Source: Candidatus Sulfopaludibacter sp. SbA3 (lineage in GTDB: Bacteria > Acidobacteriota > Terriglobia > Bryobacterales > Bryobacteraceae). Taken from it: a stretch of 15,878 nt of DNA. Numbering within the stretch: position 1 is the stretch's first letter; each line of letters starts with the position of its first letter. A program made the position numbers and the translations under genes. The stretch covers positions 1 through 15,878 of the forward strand of contig CAMDKT010000054.1 in the NCBI GenBank assembly GCA_945900935.1. The letters are read 5' to 3'. The notes under the pieces were generated by a model that saw nothing but the letters and a program-made list of their open reading frames with translations, did not search any database and had not been told where the DNA came from. Below, one piece after another: positions 14,840 to 15,878 of this stretch.

Positions 14840-15878
14840 TTATCCTCCGCGCCGCCATCGGGGGAGTGGGCCAGGGTTTGTGAGCGGGGCAAGATCAGTT
14901 CCCGCGAGCGCCCAAGGATCAGGTGGTGTCTTTGGATGGTTGCGCTTTACCAAACATGGCGGCGAGATTCGCAGCCGCGGAGCCTGTCGTTTTCTTGGCC
15001 ATGGTGCGAATCACGGTTGTGAAGGCCGCAAACGCTTCCGCTCCACGCTGATTTTTGGAACACTGGGAGACCTTCCGCGCAATCACCGCCGGACGGAGTG
15101 CCCGTTCGGCTCGATTATTGGTTGGCTCAATGGCGGGGTTACTCAGGAATCGCAGCACGTTCCCGCGATCATGCTGCAACCCGATTCCTTCGAGCAGCCG
15201 CCGGTTGTCGGCATCAACGAATCGGCGGGGCCGCAGCCGGTGAGTCATCTCCTCATCCATTCGCTGGCCTTGGCTGGCATACGCCTCCACGCCGGTCTTT
15301 CCCGCCCGGTAATCGCGCCACAGAAGGTTGGCCTCTTTCAGCAGGCCCGACAGACCCAATCCAAATTCCCGTGCCCGCCCCTGTTTGCGTTCCACTACTT
15401 CCTTAATATTGCGCAACAGATGCGAGAGGCATTTCTGCTGATTGACCGCCGCCAGTTCCTTGGCTTCATAGCTTGGACCCCGGTCCGTCACCAGGGTTCC
15501 GGCGTAGTCGGCGGGCACCAATTCCCGAACCTCTTCATTGCGATGTTGGGAGCGGACCTGATACACCGTCGCCTCGTTGGTGTCGAATACCATCAACTGC
15601 GCGTCCTTGCCGCCTACGGACCAACTGGTATCGTCGGTGTAGACGACCGGCGCCTGGCCGATTCCCGTTCGCGCGTCCTGATAGGCGGTGCCCACCACTC
15701 CGGCCGCCTTCCGTAGCGCATCCTGGGTGATCGCGCCTTGCGTCAGTGTGACCCCCGTCGTCTCCAGCAAGATCGCCGGCAGCTTGCGGACCGGCACGCC
15801 TTGGCCGTAGTGGAGCGCGTGCGCCATCGCTTTCAGGCGCGGCCCCACTCGATGCGCGGTGGCCCCATATTGATCGGG
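14840..15878 (-). mobile_element. IS66-family insertion sequence, partial
   Basis: The element runs off the right edge; only its transposase end is seen. The inner boundary is uncertain. The frame of the neighbouring remnant stays open exactly to 14839 and meets a stop at 14842-14840, and GTTATCC at 14839-14845 could be the start of a terminal inverted repeat. The other end and the target duplication are outside the window, so this cannot be confirmed. The accessory IS66 genes tnpA and tnpB would lie beyond the edge, if present. Confidence 0.55.
14919..15878 (-). CDS. tnpC: IS66-family transposase (TnpC), 3' part
   Basis: The frame is open from the window edge to TGA at 14919-14921, 319 codons; the N-terminal part lies outside, and the GTG at 15848 is internal. 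This is the DDE transposase of IS66-type elements, which catalyses cut-and-paste or copy movement of the element. The visible sequence has the IS66 core: YGATAHRV and LHYGQGVPVRKLPAIL near the start, first catalytic D in VVYTDDTSW (about visible residue 82), second D in LVTDRGPSYEAK (about 132), a CLSHLLR block after it, and the catalytic E in EPTNNRAERALRP (about 258). The short C-terminal tail follows the conserved SQCSKNQRGAEAFA region. No stop or frameshift is visible, so the enzyme may be intact. It faces the decayed remnant at 14466-14839. Confidence 0.93.
   Translation of the reverse strand, partial: PDQYGATAHRVGPRLKAMAHALHYGQGVPVRKLPAILLETTGVTLTQGAITQDALRKAAGVVGTAYQDARTGIGQAPVVYTDDTSWSVGGKDAQLMVFDTNEATVYQVRSQHRNEEVRELVPADYAGTLVTDRGPSYEAKELAAVNQQKCLSHLLRNIKEVVERKQGRAREFGLGLSGLLKEANLLWRDYRAGKTGVEAYASQGQRMDEEMTHRLRPRRFVDADNRRLLEGIGLQHDRGNVLRFLSNPAIEPTNNRAERALRPAVIARKVSQCSKNQRGAEAFAAFTTVIRTMAKKTTGSAAANLAAMFGKAQPSKDTT

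Noticed and set aside
14805..15716. 303-codon plus-strand open frame over the IS66 gene
   Set aside because: The minus-strand transposase has clear catalytic motifs across the same bases; the plus frame has none.
1..15878. CRISPR array, tRNA, rRNA, riboswitch, toxin-antitoxin or defence cluster
   Set aside because: I looked for spaced repeats, tRNA-like T-loop motifs and small paired genes on both strands and found none.

Overview
The window reads like a member of the Acidobacteriota, probably from the Solibacter/Bryobacter side. This is inferred from gene content: two large Oar-type TonB-dependent receptors with an N-terminal carboxypeptidase-regulatory-like domain, a Tat-type aldo/keto reductase, and a PSD1 (DUF1549/DUF1553) plus DUF1501 gene pair. 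All of these families are strongly expanded in that group, and the pair is also common in Planctomycetes and Verrucomicrobia. Coding regions are GC-rich. No rRNA, tRNA or CRISPR was seen.

Layout. Positions 3-869 (+) hold the C-terminal part of a CusA/CzcA-type RND metal efflux pump that enters from outside the window. Positions 908-1253 (+) are the N-terminal remnant of an MFS transporter with a frameshift. It runs directly, and in frame, into 1254-1638, a degraded copy of an internal piece of the receptor gene lying 2.6 kb downstream (source-like segment 3849-4244). A Tat-type aldo/keto reductase (1717-2649) and the first Oar-like receptor (2688-6119) follow on the + strand.

The middle is a minus-strand operon read from 10541 down to 6138: a PSD1 cytochrome-type protein, a Tat-type DUF1501 sulfatase-like protein and a small DUF4440/SnoaL-like secreted protein. 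The genes are separated by 10 nt and then overlap by 4 nt. The operon converges on receptor 1 and diverges from receptor 2 (10614-14075, +) across a 72-nt spacer with a small inverted repeat.

Positions 14076-14839 are lower in GC and contain only decayed coding material, including a minus-strand remnant in two frames that ends next to an IS66-family transposase (14919 to the window edge, minus strand).

How the genes may work together (inference): the receptors would bring large or scarce substrates through the outer membrane, and the exported PSD1, DUF1501, AKR and DUF4440 proteins would act in the periplasm. No substrate can be read from the sequence. I see no defence system, biosynthetic cluster or other clearly new machinery. 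The most unusual structure is the chimeric MFS/receptor-fragment locus at 908-1655, with the IS66-flanked remnant second.
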